DNA from: Marivirga aurantiaca
Lineage (GTDB): Bacteria > Bacteroidota > Bacteroidia > Cytophagales > Cyclobacteriaceae
Reading direction: 5' to 3'
Length of the DNA stretch: 64,000 bases
NCBI RefSeq assembly: GCF_016679925.1
Contig: NZ_JAEQBW010000002.1
Span: forward strand, 496,001-560,000
The notes beneath the pieces are model-generated. The model searched no databases. It worked only from the letters and a program-made list of their open reading frames with translations, and was not told where the DNA came from. The first letter of the stretch is position 1, and each line of letters starts with the position of its first letter. A program made the position numbers and the translations under genes. Of the stretch, positions 29,009-38,749 are shown piece by piece.

Positions 29009-30169
29009 TTACTCTGTCCAGCTCATAGGGTATTTTTTGTCCAAAAATTCTTTCCCTTGTTCTGTTACATAAAGTGGTTTAAAAGTATCCAACATCACAG
29101 CAAGCTCTTCCGTTTCTTTTGCACCAATACTTTTTTCCACAGTGCCGGGGTGCGGCCCATGTGGCAATCCTCCGGGGTGTAAAGTAAATGAACCACGATC
29201 AACTCCTTTTCTGCTCATGAAATTCCCTTCCACATAATACAATACTTCATCTGAATCAATATTACTATGGTTATAAGGTGCGGGTATCGATTGTGGATGG
29301 TAATCAAATAACCTGGGGACAAAGGAACAAATCACAAAATTGTGTGCCTGAAAAGTCTGGTGAACTGGTGGCGGCTGATGAATTCTGCCTGTAATTGGCT
29401 CAAAATTATGAATAGAAAGTGTATAAGGGTATAAAAAACCGTCCCAGCCTACTAAATCAAATGGGCTATGCTCATATACATAATGATGAATAAACCCACC
29501 TTTCTTTATTTTTACATGATATTCCCCTTTGCTTTCCTCAGTAATTAACTCCTGTGGGGGATGAATGTCTCTTTCACAATAAGGGGAATGCTCCAAGAGT
29601 TGTCCCAACTGATTTCTATAACGCTTTACGGTTTCAACAGGACTGGCAGATTCAATCACTAAATACCGGATTTCTCCAGCATCCCAATCCAATTTATAAA
29701 TGGTAGTACGGGGAATTACTACATAATCCCCTGCCTTAATTCTTAACTTGCCAAACTGGGAATACAAATAACCACTACCATCATGAATAAAAAGTAACTC
29801 ATCAGCTTCGGCATTTTTATAATAATAATCCATTCCTCTTCTGCTAGGCATACAAAGAGCCATGGATACATCATTGTTCATTAAAAGCACTTTTCTTGCA
29901 TCTAAAAAATCGGTGCCAGTGTTTTTTACCATTGAAGTATTCAAATGAACTTGCTGTAATGGAAAATCCTTATCAGCAGTAGTGCCATAAGGCACTGAAT
30001 CTTTGATAGCCTTAACTTTAGTGGGTGGGTTGATATGGTACAAATTTGAATAAATCCCGGAAAATCCTTCAGAGCTCACCAGTTCTTCGGCATACAAGCT
30101 ACCATCAGGTTGTCTGAATTGTGTGTGTCTTTTTGGTGGGATGGTACCCTTTTTTACATAATAGGCCAT
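29009..30169 (-). CDS. hmgA: Homogentisate 1,2-dioxygenase
   Basis: 386 residues, cupin-type iron dioxygenase that opens homogentisate to maleylacetoacetate in tyrosine breakdown. It has the family segments RQPDGSLYAEELVSSEGFSG, the iron-ligand region in the second half (LHPGGLPHGPHPG) and LAVMLDTFKPL. The gene is 5 bases downstream of ctpA. No other tyrosine-catabolic gene is next to it here. Confidence 0.9.
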   Translation of the reverse strand: MAYYVKKGTIPPKRHTQFRQPDGSLYAEELVSSEGFSGIYSNLYHINPPTKVKAIKDSVPYGTTADKDFPLQQVHLNTSMVKNTGTDFLDARKVLLMNNDVSMALCMPSRRGMDYYYKNAEADELLFIHDGSGYLYSQFGKLRIKAGDYVVIPRTTIYKLDWDAGEIRYLVIESASPVETVKRYRNQLGQLLEHSPYCERDIHPPQELITEESKGEYHVKIKKGGFIHHYVYEHSPFDLVGWDGFLYPYTLSIHNFEPITGRIHQPPPVHQTFQAHNFVICSFVPRLFDYHPQSIPAPYNHSNIDSDEVLYYVEGNFMSRKGVDRGSFTLHPGGLPHGPHPGTVEKSIGAKETEELAVMLDTFKPLYVTEQGKEFLDKKYPMSWTE

Positions 30170-30174
30170 AAAAA

Positions 30175-31800
30175 TTATTTTTTAGTCAGTGTCTCTGCTT
30201 GATCGAAAAGCTTTAACGCTTCTTTGAATATTTCATTTTGCTGATTAATAATAGGGTAGAAGCCTTTATTGTTCCAAAGATTTCGAGCAATATAAGCTTT
30301 CACATACACTTTAATCAAATCTTTTGATTTTTCAAATTGCTTAGCATTGAATTTCACATCATTGCTTTCAGCTAATTTAACCAAATCCTTCAACATATTA
30401 TCTGTTACCTGAAAATTCTCAATATATCCATCCATCCCCATGTTTTTGAGCATTTTCTTATTGCTTTCATGATAGGAAAAAGTGTATTGTCTTAAGCTGT
30501 TGCTGTACAACAATTTATTCAGGTAATCTGAATGTGAGGCTGTATCTAAGGCAACAAAGTAGTCAGGCATAATACCGCCACCCCCATAAACTGTTCTGCC
30601 ATTTTGGGTAGTGTATTTCAATGAATCATCAAAATGAATGCTGTCTGCTATGAAATACTCCCCATGTTCAAACCTATTGGCCATTTCCTTTCGATAATCC
30701 TCAGAGGATTCGCCAAAAGGCTTCTGGATGGATCTGCCACTTGGAGTGTAGTATTTGGAGATGGTCAATCGCAATTCTGACCCATCTTTCAGTGGAATGG
30801 GCATTTGAACCAGGCCTTTTCCAAACGAACGTCTCCCTACAATCAATCCTCTATCATTATCTTGCACAGCACCTGAAACTATTTCTGAAGCTGAGGCACT
30901 TCCTTCATTAATAAGTACTATCAATGGATTTTCTTCAAAAATACCCTTTTTTATGGCTTTGGCCTCCGAATTAAATCTTTTCTCTTTGCCCTTTGTATAA
31001 ACAATTAGGGCATTATCTGAAAGGAACTCATCGGCCATGCTGATCGCTCTGTCCATATATCCGCCCGGATTGTCTTGTAAATCCAGGATTAATTTCTTTA
31101 ACCCTTTTTCCTTTAAATCAGTCAAGGCTTCCAAAAATTCTGTATAGGTGGTAGCAGAAAATCTACTTACCTTGATATAGCCAACCTGGTGATCGATCAT
31201 GTAGCTGGCGTCTACTGAATATTGTGGTATTTGGTCTCTGGTAATAGTGAAGTCCATTATTTCATTCTGGTTCTTTCTTAAAATGCCCACAACTACTTCA
31301 CTTCCTTTTTCACCTCTCAAATATTCATGTACCTGTCTGTTGGTTAAGCCTATCCCGGCAATATTTTCGCCATTTACTGAAATTATTTTGTCTCCGGATT
31401 GCAAGCCTGCTTCTTCAGATGGGCCACCGCTCAAGGGCGCTACTACATATAAGGTGTCTTTAAAAATGTTGAATTCAATTCCAATACCTTCATAGTTTCC
31501 TCGTAAGTCAGCAGAAACCATTTCTAAATCTTTTGCAGGAATATAGGAAGTATGAGGGTCAAGCTCCTTCAGGATGCCTTCAATGGCGCTATCTACCAAC
31601 GCATCAGTATCCACTTCTTCCACGTAGTTTTGATCAATCTGCAGAAGAATCTCCTTTATTCTTGAAATACCCTCGAGCACGGTGCCTTTAGAATTTTCAG
31701 GATTGGCCATTGTGGCACCTATGAGTATACCAGCTGCCAATGTTGAAAATATAATGAGGGGTAATTTTATTTGAAATGAACTATTATTTATCTTACTCAC
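30175..31800 (-). CDS. S41 family C-terminal processing peptidase
   Basis: 541 residues. N-terminal signal or anchor segment (LIIFSTLAAGILIGATM), a PDZ domain (GIGIEFNIFKDTLYVVAPLSGGPSEEAGL.SGD), and a tail-specific protease core: catalytic Ser in EGSASASEIVSGA and Lys in GRRSFGKGLVQ. A further 150 residues of unclear role follow. Periplasmic protease of the Ctp/Prc type. Co-directional with hmgA, with 5 bases between. Confidence 0.92.
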   Translation of the reverse strand: MSKINNSSFQIKLPLIIFSTLAAGILIGATMANPENSKGTVLEGISRIKEILLQIDQNYVEEVDTDALVDSAIEGILKELDPHTSYIPAKDLEMVSADLRGNYEGIGIEFNIFKDTLYVVAPLSGGPSEEAGLQSGDKIISVNGENIAGIGLTNRQVHEYLRGEKGSEVVVGILRKNQNEIMDFTITRDQIPQYSVDASYMIDHQVGYIKVSRFSATTYTEFLEALTDLKEKGLKKLILDLQDNPGGYMDRAISMADEFLSDNALIVYTKGKEKRFNSEAKAIKKGIFEENPLIVLINEGSASASEIVSGAVQDNDRGLIVGRRSFGKGLVQMPIPLKDGSELRLTISKYYTPSGRSIQKPFGESSEDYRKEMANRFEHGEYFIADSIHFDDSLKYTTQNGRTVYGGGGIMPDYFVALDTASHSDYLNKLLYSNSLRQYTFSYHESNKKMLKNMGMDGYIENFQVTDNMLKDLVKLAESNDVKFNAKQFEKSKDLIKVYVKAYIARNLWNNKGFYPIINQQNEIFKEALKLFDQAETLTKK

Positions 31801-31877
31801 GTTTATTAAATTTTTATTCTAACAAATAACGCATAAATTTAGTAATTCGTTGAATTGAAAAGCCTTAAAATTTAAAT

Positions 31878-31885
31878 TACCTTTG
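31878..31885 (+). promoter_or_regulatory. -7 box of the hemerythrin-ruvX-def operon
   Basis: TACCTTTG, a perfect TAnnTTTG, with a TTG at 31855-31857 20 bases upstream as a -33 element; 23 bases ahead of the GTG start at 31909. This is the best complete promoter pattern seen in the window. Confidence 0.7.
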
Positions 31886-31908
31886 TTACACAGCTAAAAT
31901 CAATAAAA

Positions 31909-32658
31909 GTGGAATATTCTCAAAAAAAGATTAAGGAATTAGTGGCGGAAAATTATGTTTTCGCTTCTGTTCTTTATTACCTAGGTATAGATTACTATGA
32001 GTATGAAGAGGATACGCTACAGAAAGTCTGTTCATGTAAGGGCCTTCAGGTTCAGCAGGTAATTAATGAACTGGAGCGGATTCGTACTAATGAAGAAATA
32101 GCCAATCTGAAGCTGTTGTCTTTTCCTATTGATTTGGTTATTAGTTACTTAAAGCATACTCATTTTATTTTCATTAAAAAGGATCTGCCATTTTTAGTGA
32201 AGCTGGTTAATCAGTTAAAAACAAAGAACCCGGTTTTTTTACCTATCCAACAAGAGATAAAAGATGTATTTCCTTTGTTTGTGGAAGATTTTGTTCACCA
32301 CATTTATGAAGAGGAAGATACACTTTTTCAGCATATCCTTCAGCTTAAAAAGATTGATGAAAAGAAGCTGAACCCTTCTTCATTTTTTTATCAACATGCC
32401 AATTTCAGTATGCAAAAATTCGCCATTGAACATGAAGTGCACGATGATGAAATGAAAGGCATCCGGTTTTTAATGGATCAATACCCTATGGAACAACATA
32501 CAGAATTAAATACCAAGGTTTTATTTTCGGAGTTGGAACGTTTTGAGGAAAAGTTGAAAGTGCATGCCAAAATTGAAAATGAGGTATTGTTTCCGAAAGC
32601 ATTAATGCTTGAAAAGCAAGTGCGAAGGAAATTCGAGTCAGTGATCCGCAATAATTAA
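31909..32658 (+). CDS. Hemerythrin-like diiron protein (RIC/YtfE/ScdA-related)
   Basis: 249 residues with GTG start. Residues 1-65 look like the ScdA/DUF542 N-terminal domain (KELVAENYVFASVLYYLGIDYY), but the family's CCGG motif is missing and replaced by EYEEDTLQKVC. The rest is a four-helix hemerythrin-type domain with His and Glu ligands visible in FVHHIYEEEDTLFQHI, EHEVHDDEM and KVHAKIENEVLFPKA. RIC proteins repair Fe-S clusters after nitrosative stress; that is known for the family and only inferred here. First gene of an operon with ruvX and def. Confidence 0.72.
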   Translation: MEYSQKKIKELVAENYVFASVLYYLGIDYYEYEEDTLQKVCSCKGLQVQQVINELERIRTNEEIANLKLLSFPIDLVISYLKHTHFIFIKKDLPFLVKLVNQLKTKNPVFLPIQQEIKDVFPLFVEDFVHHIYEEEDTLFQHILQLKKIDEKKLNPSSFFYQHANFSMQKFAIEHEVHDDEMKGIRFLMDQYPMEQHTELNTKVLFSELERFEEKLKVHAKIENEVLFPKALMLEKQVRRKFESVIRNN

Positions 32659-32661
32659 ACA

Positions 32662-33075
32662 ATGGCGAGAATTCTTGCAATAGATTATGGCAACAAAAGA
32701 GTAGGCCTGGCTGTGACAGATCCCTTACAAATTATTGCTTCTCCTTTAGAAACCGTGCACTCAAAAGATGTAATTGACTTTCTTTTCAACTATTTCAATA
32801 AAGAGGAAGTGGAAGCTGTGGTTATTGGTTACCCTACCAATGAGGAGGGAGAGGCAACTGATGCTACCCAACAAGTGCAGGCATTTATTAACCTTTTCAA
32901 GAAGAAGTTTCCAAATATGCCCTTAAATTTGCAAGACGAAAGTTTCAGTTCGCAAATGGCAATGCAATCTATGATAATGGCTGGCTCTAATAGAAAACAA
33001 CGTAACAAGAAGTCAGGCAATATAGATAAAGTAAGTGCTGCGATTATTTTGCAACAATATTTAGAAGAAAATTAA
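32662..33075 (+). CDS. ruvX: RuvX/YqgF Holliday junction resolvase-like protein
   Basis: 137 residues. RNase H-like fold with the opening MARILAIDYGNKRVGLAVTDP, the catalytic Asp in DYG, GYPTNEEG in the middle, and DESFSSQMA near the third motif. In other bacteria YqgF/RuvX trims 16S rRNA precursors and has been proposed as a resolvase. It starts 3 bases after the hemerythrin-like gene and ends 1 base before def. Confidence 0.93.
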   Translation: MARILAIDYGNKRVGLAVTDPLQIIASPLETVHSKDVIDFLFNYFNKEEVEAVVIGYPTNEEGEATDATQQVQAFINLFKKKFPNMPLNLQDESFSSQMAMQSMIMAGSNRKQRNKKSGNIDKVSAAIILQQYLEEN

Positions 33076-33076
33076 T

Positions 33077-33634
33077 ATGATTTACCCGATTGTGGCATAT
33101 GGCCATCCTGTTTTGAAAACCAAAGCAAAAGATATTCAGAAAGATGAGCTTGATGTAAAAGCCCTGGTAGAGGACATGTATGAAACCATGTACAATGCCA
33201 GTGGAGTGGGTTTGGCTGCTCCCCAGATTGGTAAAAGTATTCGCCTTTTTGTAGTGGATACAGATCCAATTGACGATGAGGAAGATGAACCAAAGATTAA
33301 AAAAGCTTTTATTAATCCACAAATTTTGTTGGAAGAGGGTGAGGAATGGGCATTTGAAGAGGGGTGCCTTAGCATTCCAACTATTAGGGAAGATGTATTT
33401 AGAAAAGAAAAAATCAAGATTCAATATTTTGATGAAGACTGGAATGAACACATAGAAGAATATCAAGGTTTTAGTGCGAGGGTAATTCAACATGAATATG
33501 ATCATATTGAAGGTATTTTGTTTACTGATCATGTTTCAGCTTTCAAAAAGAGAATGATAAAAGGGAAATTGGCCAATATTAGTAAAGGAAAAGTATCAGC
33601 AGATTATAAAATGTTGTTTGCCAGAAAAAAGTAG
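33077..33634 (+). CDS. def: Peptide deformylase
   Basis: 185 residues. Removes the N-formyl group from new proteins. All three metal-binding motifs are intact: GVGLAAPQIG, EEGCLSIP (Cys ligand) and QHEYDHIEG (two His ligands). Third gene of the hemerythrin-ruvX-def operon. Confidence 0.97.
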   Translation: MIYPIVAYGHPVLKTKAKDIQKDELDVKALVEDMYETMYNASGVGLAAPQIGKSIRLFVVDTDPIDDEEDEPKIKKAFINPQILLEEGEEWAFEEGCLSIPTIREDVFRKEKIKIQYFDEDWNEHIEEYQGFSARVIQHEYDHIEGILFTDHVSAFKKRMIKGKLANISKGKVSADYKMLFARKK

Positions 33635-33902
33635 GTAGATGATTCACCTCAATTGTTTTGTGAATGTCATTCTAATAGAACAAATAGGATGAACATGTAA
33701 TTTTTACTTTAACATTGAGATTTTAATACAGCTCTTTTTGTATAATTTTGATAATGATTGGTTTTTATATGTTGCTTAAATAGCATAAATTAAGATTTGA
33801 AAAGCAGCTTCTCTTCCCGAATACTAGAGAAAGTGTGATGTAATTGTAAATTGGCAGTATTATTGTTAATTACTTGTGAAAATTGAATTAAATTAAATTA
33901 TT

Positions 33903-34550
33903 ATGAATAATATTTCAAAAGTTTCCTTCGCTATTGTAATGGTGTTGATGACAGTAGATTTTGCCTATGCGCAAAAAACAGCTGCTGATTTTATTGACCA
34001 TGGCACCAAGAAATATGAAGAGAAGGAATACATGGAAGCAATTGTTAGCTTGAATGAAGCAATAGCGTTAGATAAATCCTCTTATCAGGCCTATTATATG
34101 CGAGGCAATATCAAACAGAAATTTGCCGATGTACATGGAGCAATGAAAGATTACAATAGTGCGGTTGACGCTAATCCTGAATTTCCTGAAGCTTATTTCG
34201 AGAGAGGTAATATAAAGTATCTTTTACAAGATTATTATGGAGCAATTAATGATTATACCAAAACCATTGAGTTGAATGAGAATAATCTGGATGCATTGTA
34301 TAAAAGGGGACAGGCCAAACAACAATTGGAAGCTTACCAGGATGCCATTAATGATTGTACGCAAATATTGAATAAAGATCCTAAGAACGTTGATGCTTTC
34401 TTTTTGAGAGGGGTACTTCGAATAGAATACGGACAACTCTCAGAAGGTTGCCTTGACCTGAGTAAAGCAGGTGAGTTAGGTGACTTGAAAGCCTATGAAA
34501 TGATCCGGGAGCGTTGTAATGATGCACGGTGTTATCCTACAGAATTTTAA
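33903..34550 (+). CDS. Secreted tetratricopeptide repeat protein
   Basis: 215 residues. Signal peptide ending AYAQ (cleavage near residue 23), then at least four TPR units with the repeated AIxLDxxxxxAYYxRGxIK pattern, followed by a C-terminal unit with CLDLSKAGELGD and a terminal Cys pair. Likely a periplasmic scaffold for protein contacts; partner unknown. A TAATTTTG box lies at 33743-33750, rather far from the start. Confidence 0.82.
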   Translation: MNNISKVSFAIVMVLMTVDFAYAQKTAADFIDHGTKKYEEKEYMEAIVSLNEAIALDKSSYQAYYMRGNIKQKFADVHGAMKDYNSAVDANPEFPEAYFERGNIKYLLQDYYGAINDYTKTIELNENNLDALYKRGQAKQQLEAYQDAINDCTQILNKDPKNVDAFFLRGVLRIEYGQLSEGCLDLSKAGELGDLKAYEMIRERCNDARCYPTEF

Positions 34551-34881
34551 TCATTTGAACGTAGGGAATTCATTTAGGCTGAACTTCAGCTCTTTATGAT
34601 GATTTTATACAAAAGCCATTCGACTCAGTTTTGATGGTTTTTTATGATCCTCTTTTCTCACCTATGCGTGGAGTTCCGCAGAACTCTAAAGATTTTCAAT
34701 AATTGAGATCCTTTGACTCTGGCTTCTTTATAGCCTATTAAAAAAAATATGCTTCAAATACTATTACCCGGAATTATTGCTTGATCCAAAATAAATAATC
34801 TTAGTAATCGATAACATAGTCTTAACGATCTGCCTTTTGGGTGAAAAATTTCAATAATTTTCTAGGCTAACAAGCCCGAAA
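34551..34881. other. Convergent gap, no gene
   Basis: AT-rich. One small hairpin (GAGTTC CGCA GAACTC near 34670-34686) and no other structure seen. Confidence 0.5.
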
Positions 34882-35388
34882 TCATTTACGGGTTCTTACT
34901 TTGTCCCATGCTTTAATTTGCCAATAGATAAGCCCGGTGCTCAGGTGGTTGTTTTCTGCATCGTACAATTTCACTTCGCAGGGAATTATTACAGCATCTG
35001 CTTCTTTGAGAGGTTCTACCACTTTATCCTTCACCCAATTTTCATCAATTGAGAATTCAGCATAGGCATCCATTTTGCCCTGGAAATGATATTCCATCTC
35101 CAGTTTCTGCATAATAATGCGATATTTTTTTACATCCAGTTTGTATAATATCATCAAACCTGTTGTGAACTCTGAAATAGTGGCCATGGCACAGGCATGA
35201 ATTCCTTTAATATGATTGAGGTTTCGCCTTTTGTAAGGAAGCTTAGTACGGATCTTTTCTTCTTTAATATCTACAATTTTGAATCCATGAGGTTTATTGA
35301 ATGGAATCATATAATCCAATCCTTTATTTAATACCCATAAATAGAATGGGGAGTAAGTAGCTTTTTTGATAATTTGATCTAAGTCCAT
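34882..35388 (-). CDS. Hotdog-fold thioesterase-like protein (DUF4442)
   Basis: 168 residues. The pattern YMIPFNKPHGFKIVDI then KRRNLNHIKGIHACAMATISEFTTGL fits the DUF4442 acyl-CoA-thioesterase-like hotdog family, which has a central helix of this kind. Substrate unknown. It is alone on the minus strand, divergent from the oxidoreductase gene. Confidence 0.75.
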   Translation of the reverse strand: MDLDQIIKKATYSPFYLWVLNKGLDYMIPFNKPHGFKIVDIKEEKIRTKLPYKRRNLNHIKGIHACAMATISEFTTGLMILYKLDVKKYRIIMQKLEMEYHFQGKMDAYAEFSIDENWVKDKVVEPLKEADAVIIPCEVKLYDAENNHLSTGLIYWQIKAWDKVRTRK

Positions 35389-35527
35389 GCTTCGTTATTG
35401 ATTTATAAGGAATGAATTGAATTCAATGATGAATTTTGTAAAATTATTTCAATGTATGCGCCAATGTCGCTTAAAACCTTTTATTTTTCAAATTATAATT
35501 TTCCAATCTATTAATAATAGCAAATAA

Positions 35528-36661
35528 ATGATCAGTTTTTGGGAGCGTGAGCATTTTACAAATTATGATTTTGTAGTGTTGGGGGCCGGGATAGTAGGTT
35601 GTTCTACAGCTTATCATTTACGCCAGAAACACCCGAATGCTTCCATCGCTATATTGGAAAGAGGTGTGTTTCCCAGTGGAGCAAGTACGAAAAATGCAGG
35701 CTTTGCCTGTTTTGGCAGTTTGACCGAACTTGTAGATGATTTGCCTCAATTAGGCGAAGAGTCTCTTATGGCCCTGGTAGAAAAAAGGTGGACGGGTTTA
35801 CAAAAATTGCGTAATACGCTGGGAGATAAAAAAATTGATTATCAATGTAATGGAGGTTTTGAATTGATTCGTGAAAAGGAAATGCCTGCATTGGGCAAAC
35901 TGGATCAATTTAACGAAAGGCTAAAAGCTATTTTTCAAGCCAATGTGTTTAAAGATGAGCCTCGGTTGATAAAGCAATTCGGTTTAAGTACTTCCAAAAT
36001 CCAAACGGTAGTGAGCAATCAATTTGAGGGACAAATAAATACCGGGAAAATGATGCGTGCCTGGTGGGATTTGTGTGGAGAAAATAATATTAAATTATTT
36101 ACAGGCTGCAAAATTGAACATATTGATGAGCAGGGTGAAATTGTTGTGTTAAAAGTTGAAAACACCACTGGGTCAGATAAAGTTTGCTTTAAGACCAAAC
36201 AGTTAGCCATTTGCACCAATGCATTTGCCCAACAATTCTTGCCTAATGAAAACATAATTCCCGGTAGGGGAATGGTGATGATTACCCAACCTGTTGATGG
36301 ATTAAAGATAAAAGGGGTTTTTCATTATGATGAGGGGTATTTTTACTTCAGGAATTTTGAAAACAGGTTATTGATAGGAGGAGGGAGAAACCTGGATAAG
36401 GAATCGGAACAGACCCTTGCATTTGGAATTAATGAGAAAATAAAAGCTGCCATACTCCGTGATATTTCTGAAATGATATTACCCGGACAAGATTTTCAAA
36501 TAGATATGGAATGGTCCGGAATTATGGCTTTCGGAGAAAATAAATCACCTATTGTCAAGCGAATAAGCGATAAAATAGTTGTCGGGGTACGCCTGGGAGG
36601 AATGGGAGTTGCCATAGGAACACAAATAGGAGCTGAAATACAAGAATTATTCGGTGACTGA
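35528..36661 (+). CDS. FAD-dependent oxidoreductase of the DAO family
   Basis: 377 residues. Rossmann dinucleotide motif VVLGAGIVGCSTAYHL at residues 14-29, then GVFPSGASTKNAGFACFGS and the C-terminal FAD block (VGVRLGGMGVAIG). Related to D-amino-acid oxidase/glycine oxidase-like enzymes. It probably oxidises an amine or amino acid; the substrate is not readable. It precedes nhaC by 58 bases. Confidence 0.85.
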   Translation: MISFWEREHFTNYDFVVLGAGIVGCSTAYHLRQKHPNASIAILERGVFPSGASTKNAGFACFGSLTELVDDLPQLGEESLMALVEKRWTGLQKLRNTLGDKKIDYQCNGGFELIREKEMPALGKLDQFNERLKAIFQANVFKDEPRLIKQFGLSTSKIQTVVSNQFEGQINTGKMMRAWWDLCGENNIKLFTGCKIEHIDEQGEIVVLKVENTTGSDKVCFKTKQLAICTNAFAQQFLPNENIIPGRGMVMITQPVDGLKIKGVFHYDEGYFYFRNFENRLLIGGGRNLDKESEQTLAFGINEKIKAAILRDISEMILPGQDFQIDMEWSGIMAFGENKSPIVKRISDKIVVGVRLGGMGVAIGTQIGAEIQELFGD

Positions 36662-36719
36662 ACTATTATTTTTATTATATTTCGAATTCATTTAATAAAT
36701 TCAGATTGAAAATATCCAC

Positions 36720-38168
36720 ATGACGGAGACGCAGAGAAAGCCAAGTTTAATTGAAGCTTTAATACCAATCATTTTTTTAATAGCACTACTAAGCCTTAAT
36801 GTATATTTTTTTGGCGATGCTACTTTAGACGGTTCAAATCAAATCGCCCTCATCCTTGCAGCTGGTATTGCTGCAATAGTAGCTTTGCGAGTTGGCTATA
36901 GATGGACCCATATGTTAGATGGTATAGTGGAAAGTATCAGCTCTGCCATGTCATCCATATTGATCTTATTACTCATAGGCGCTTTGGCAGGTACATGGCT
37001 TTTGAGTGGTATTGTCCCCGCTATGATTTATTATGGATTGGAAATTCTTAACCCTACTATATTTCTATTTGCAGCCTGTGTTGTAAGTGCCATTGTTTCA
37101 GTTGCTACCGGTAGTTCATGGAGCACCATAGCCACTTTGGGTATCGCTTTATTGGGGATTGGTCAAACCCTGGGTCTGGGAGAGGGCGTTGTAGCCGGAG
37201 CCATTATATCAGGAGCTTATTTTGGAGATAAAATGTCCCCTTTGAGTGATACAACTAACCTGGCACCAGCCATGGCCGGAACCGATTTGTTTACTCATAT
37301 CCGTTATATGGCTTATACCACCATCCCAACATTTGCTATTACCTTGATAGTTTTCCTGGTTTGGGGATTTATGAACAACTCCCAAGCAGATATAGAACAG
37401 ATTGGATTGGTTCAGGCTTCCATTCAGGATAAATTCAATATTAATTTTTGGTTGTTTTTGGTGCCTGCTGCGGTTATTTTCATGATTGTAAAAAAAGTGG
37501 CTGCCATTCCGGCCTTATTAATTGGCTCTTTATTGGGAGGGGTCTTTGCCATTATTTTTCAGCCTCAGGTAATAGAAACCATTTCAGGTATACAAGGAAA
37601 TCTATTTGAAGCTTCTTATAAAGCAGTAATGCTTTCCATGTACGGGGACATTAGTATAACCACAAGCAATGAAATGGTTAATGAGCTTTTGTCCACCGGA
37701 GGAATGGCCGGGATGTTGAATACTATATGGCTAATTTTATGTGCCATGGTATTTGGTGGAATTATGGAGTCAACAAATATGTTAAGAACTATTACCAGTT
37801 CAATTATTAAATTGGCCAATTCTACCGGATCATTGGTGGCTTCTACTGCGGGTACGTGCGTGTTCTTCAATATCACTGCTTCAGATCAGTATTTGGCCAT
37901 AGTGGTGCCCGGAAGAATGTTCGCAGAAACATATAAAGAAAGAGGTTTAAAGCCGGAAGTATTGAGCAGGACTCTGGAAGATTCCGGAACAGTGACAAGT
38001 GTATTGATACCATGGAACACATGTGGGGCAACGCAATCATCAGTATTGGGAGTATCTACTTGGGTGTATGCACCTTATTGTTTCTTCAATATTATCAGTC
38101 CGTTTATGACTATACTATTTGCTTACCTTAATATTAAAATTAGAAGATTTACTGATAAAGATAAATGA
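36720..38168 (+). CDS. Na+/H+ antiporter, NhaC family
   Basis: 482 residues with about 11-12 membrane helices. The NhaC core pattern is seen: ATGSSWSTIATLGIALLGIGQTLG, GAYFGDKMSPLSDTTNLAPA in the middle and TSVLIPWNTCGATQSSVLG near the end. Exchanges Na+ for H+ across the inner membrane. It ends on a 4-base overlap with the RNase D-like gene. Confidence 0.92.
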   Translation: MTETQRKPSLIEALIPIIFLIALLSLNVYFFGDATLDGSNQIALILAAGIAAIVALRVGYRWTHMLDGIVESISSAMSSILILLLIGALAGTWLLSGIVPAMIYYGLEILNPTIFLFAACVVSAIVSVATGSSWSTIATLGIALLGIGQTLGLGEGVVAGAIISGAYFGDKMSPLSDTTNLAPAMAGTDLFTHIRYMAYTTIPTFAITLIVFLVWGFMNNSQADIEQIGLVQASIQDKFNINFWLFLVPAAVIFMIVKKVAAIPALLIGSLLGGVFAIIFQPQVIETISGIQGNLFEASYKAVMLSMYGDISITTSNEMVNELLSTGGMAGMLNTIWLILCAMVFGGIMESTNMLRTITSSIIKLANSTGSLVASTAGTCVFFNITASDQYLAIVVPGRMFAETYKERGLKPEVLSRTLEDSGTVTSVLIPWNTCGATQSSVLGVSTWVYAPYCFFNIISPFMTILFAYLNIKIRRFTDKDK

Positions 38169-38749
38169 GTTTAGTTACTGAAATTACTAAAGATGCTATA
38201 AATGACCTTCCTTTGTGGAAGTTTGAGGGAGAAATTACTGTATTGGAGAAAGATTCCGATTGGGAGGAAGTAATTCCTAAACTATGGAAAGCCGATATTT
38301 TAGGTTTTGATACCGAAGCAAAGCCTGCCTTTAAAAAAGGAGTTTATAACCCGGTTTCAGTTATTCAATTGGCCACAGCAGATGAGGTGTTTGTCATAAG
38401 GAACCTTCTTTGTGGGTTCCCCGGTGATTTGATCCGTATATTTGAAGACCCCTCTATTATAAAGGTGGGGGCTGCCATTCGTGACGATTTAAAAGATTTG
38501 CAAAAATTAAGAAAATTTGAACCCCAGGGCTTTGAGGATATTAGTACTATTGCCCATGGAAACAATATCAAGCAAATAGGGGCCAAAAACCTGACAGCCA
38601 TTTTCTTAGGGAAACGAATCTCAAAAGCACAGCAAACGTCCAACTGGGAACGCACAGAGCTTTCCCGGGCTCAATTGGACTATGCAGCTACCGATGCTTA
38701 TCTATGCCTTAAAGTATATGAAATTTTTCAAGGGTTAAAGTGGGTTTAG
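38165..38749 (+). CDS. 3'-5' exonuclease, RNase D-like (DEDDy)
   Basis: 194 residues. DEDDy motifs: LGFDTEAKPAF (Exo I), a middle Asp in VGAAIRDDLKDL, and LDYAATDAYLCLKV (Exo III). The family trims RNA or repairs DNA ends. Its ATGA overlap with nhaC implies translation coupling, although no functional link is obvious. Confidence 0.9.
   Translation: MSLVTEITKDAINDLPLWKFEGEITVLEKDSDWEEVIPKLWKADILGFDTEAKPAFKKGVYNPVSVIQLATADEVFVIRNLLCGFPGDLIRIFEDPSIIKVGAAIRDDLKDLQKLRKFEPQGFEDISTIAHGNNIKQIGAKNLTAIFLGKRISKAQQTSNWERTELSRAQLDYAATDAYLCLKVYEIFQGLKWV

Noticed and set aside
33044-33532. 162-codon frame antisense to ruvX and def
   Set aside because: Lies wholly across two well-supported genes on the other strand; no recognisable domain.
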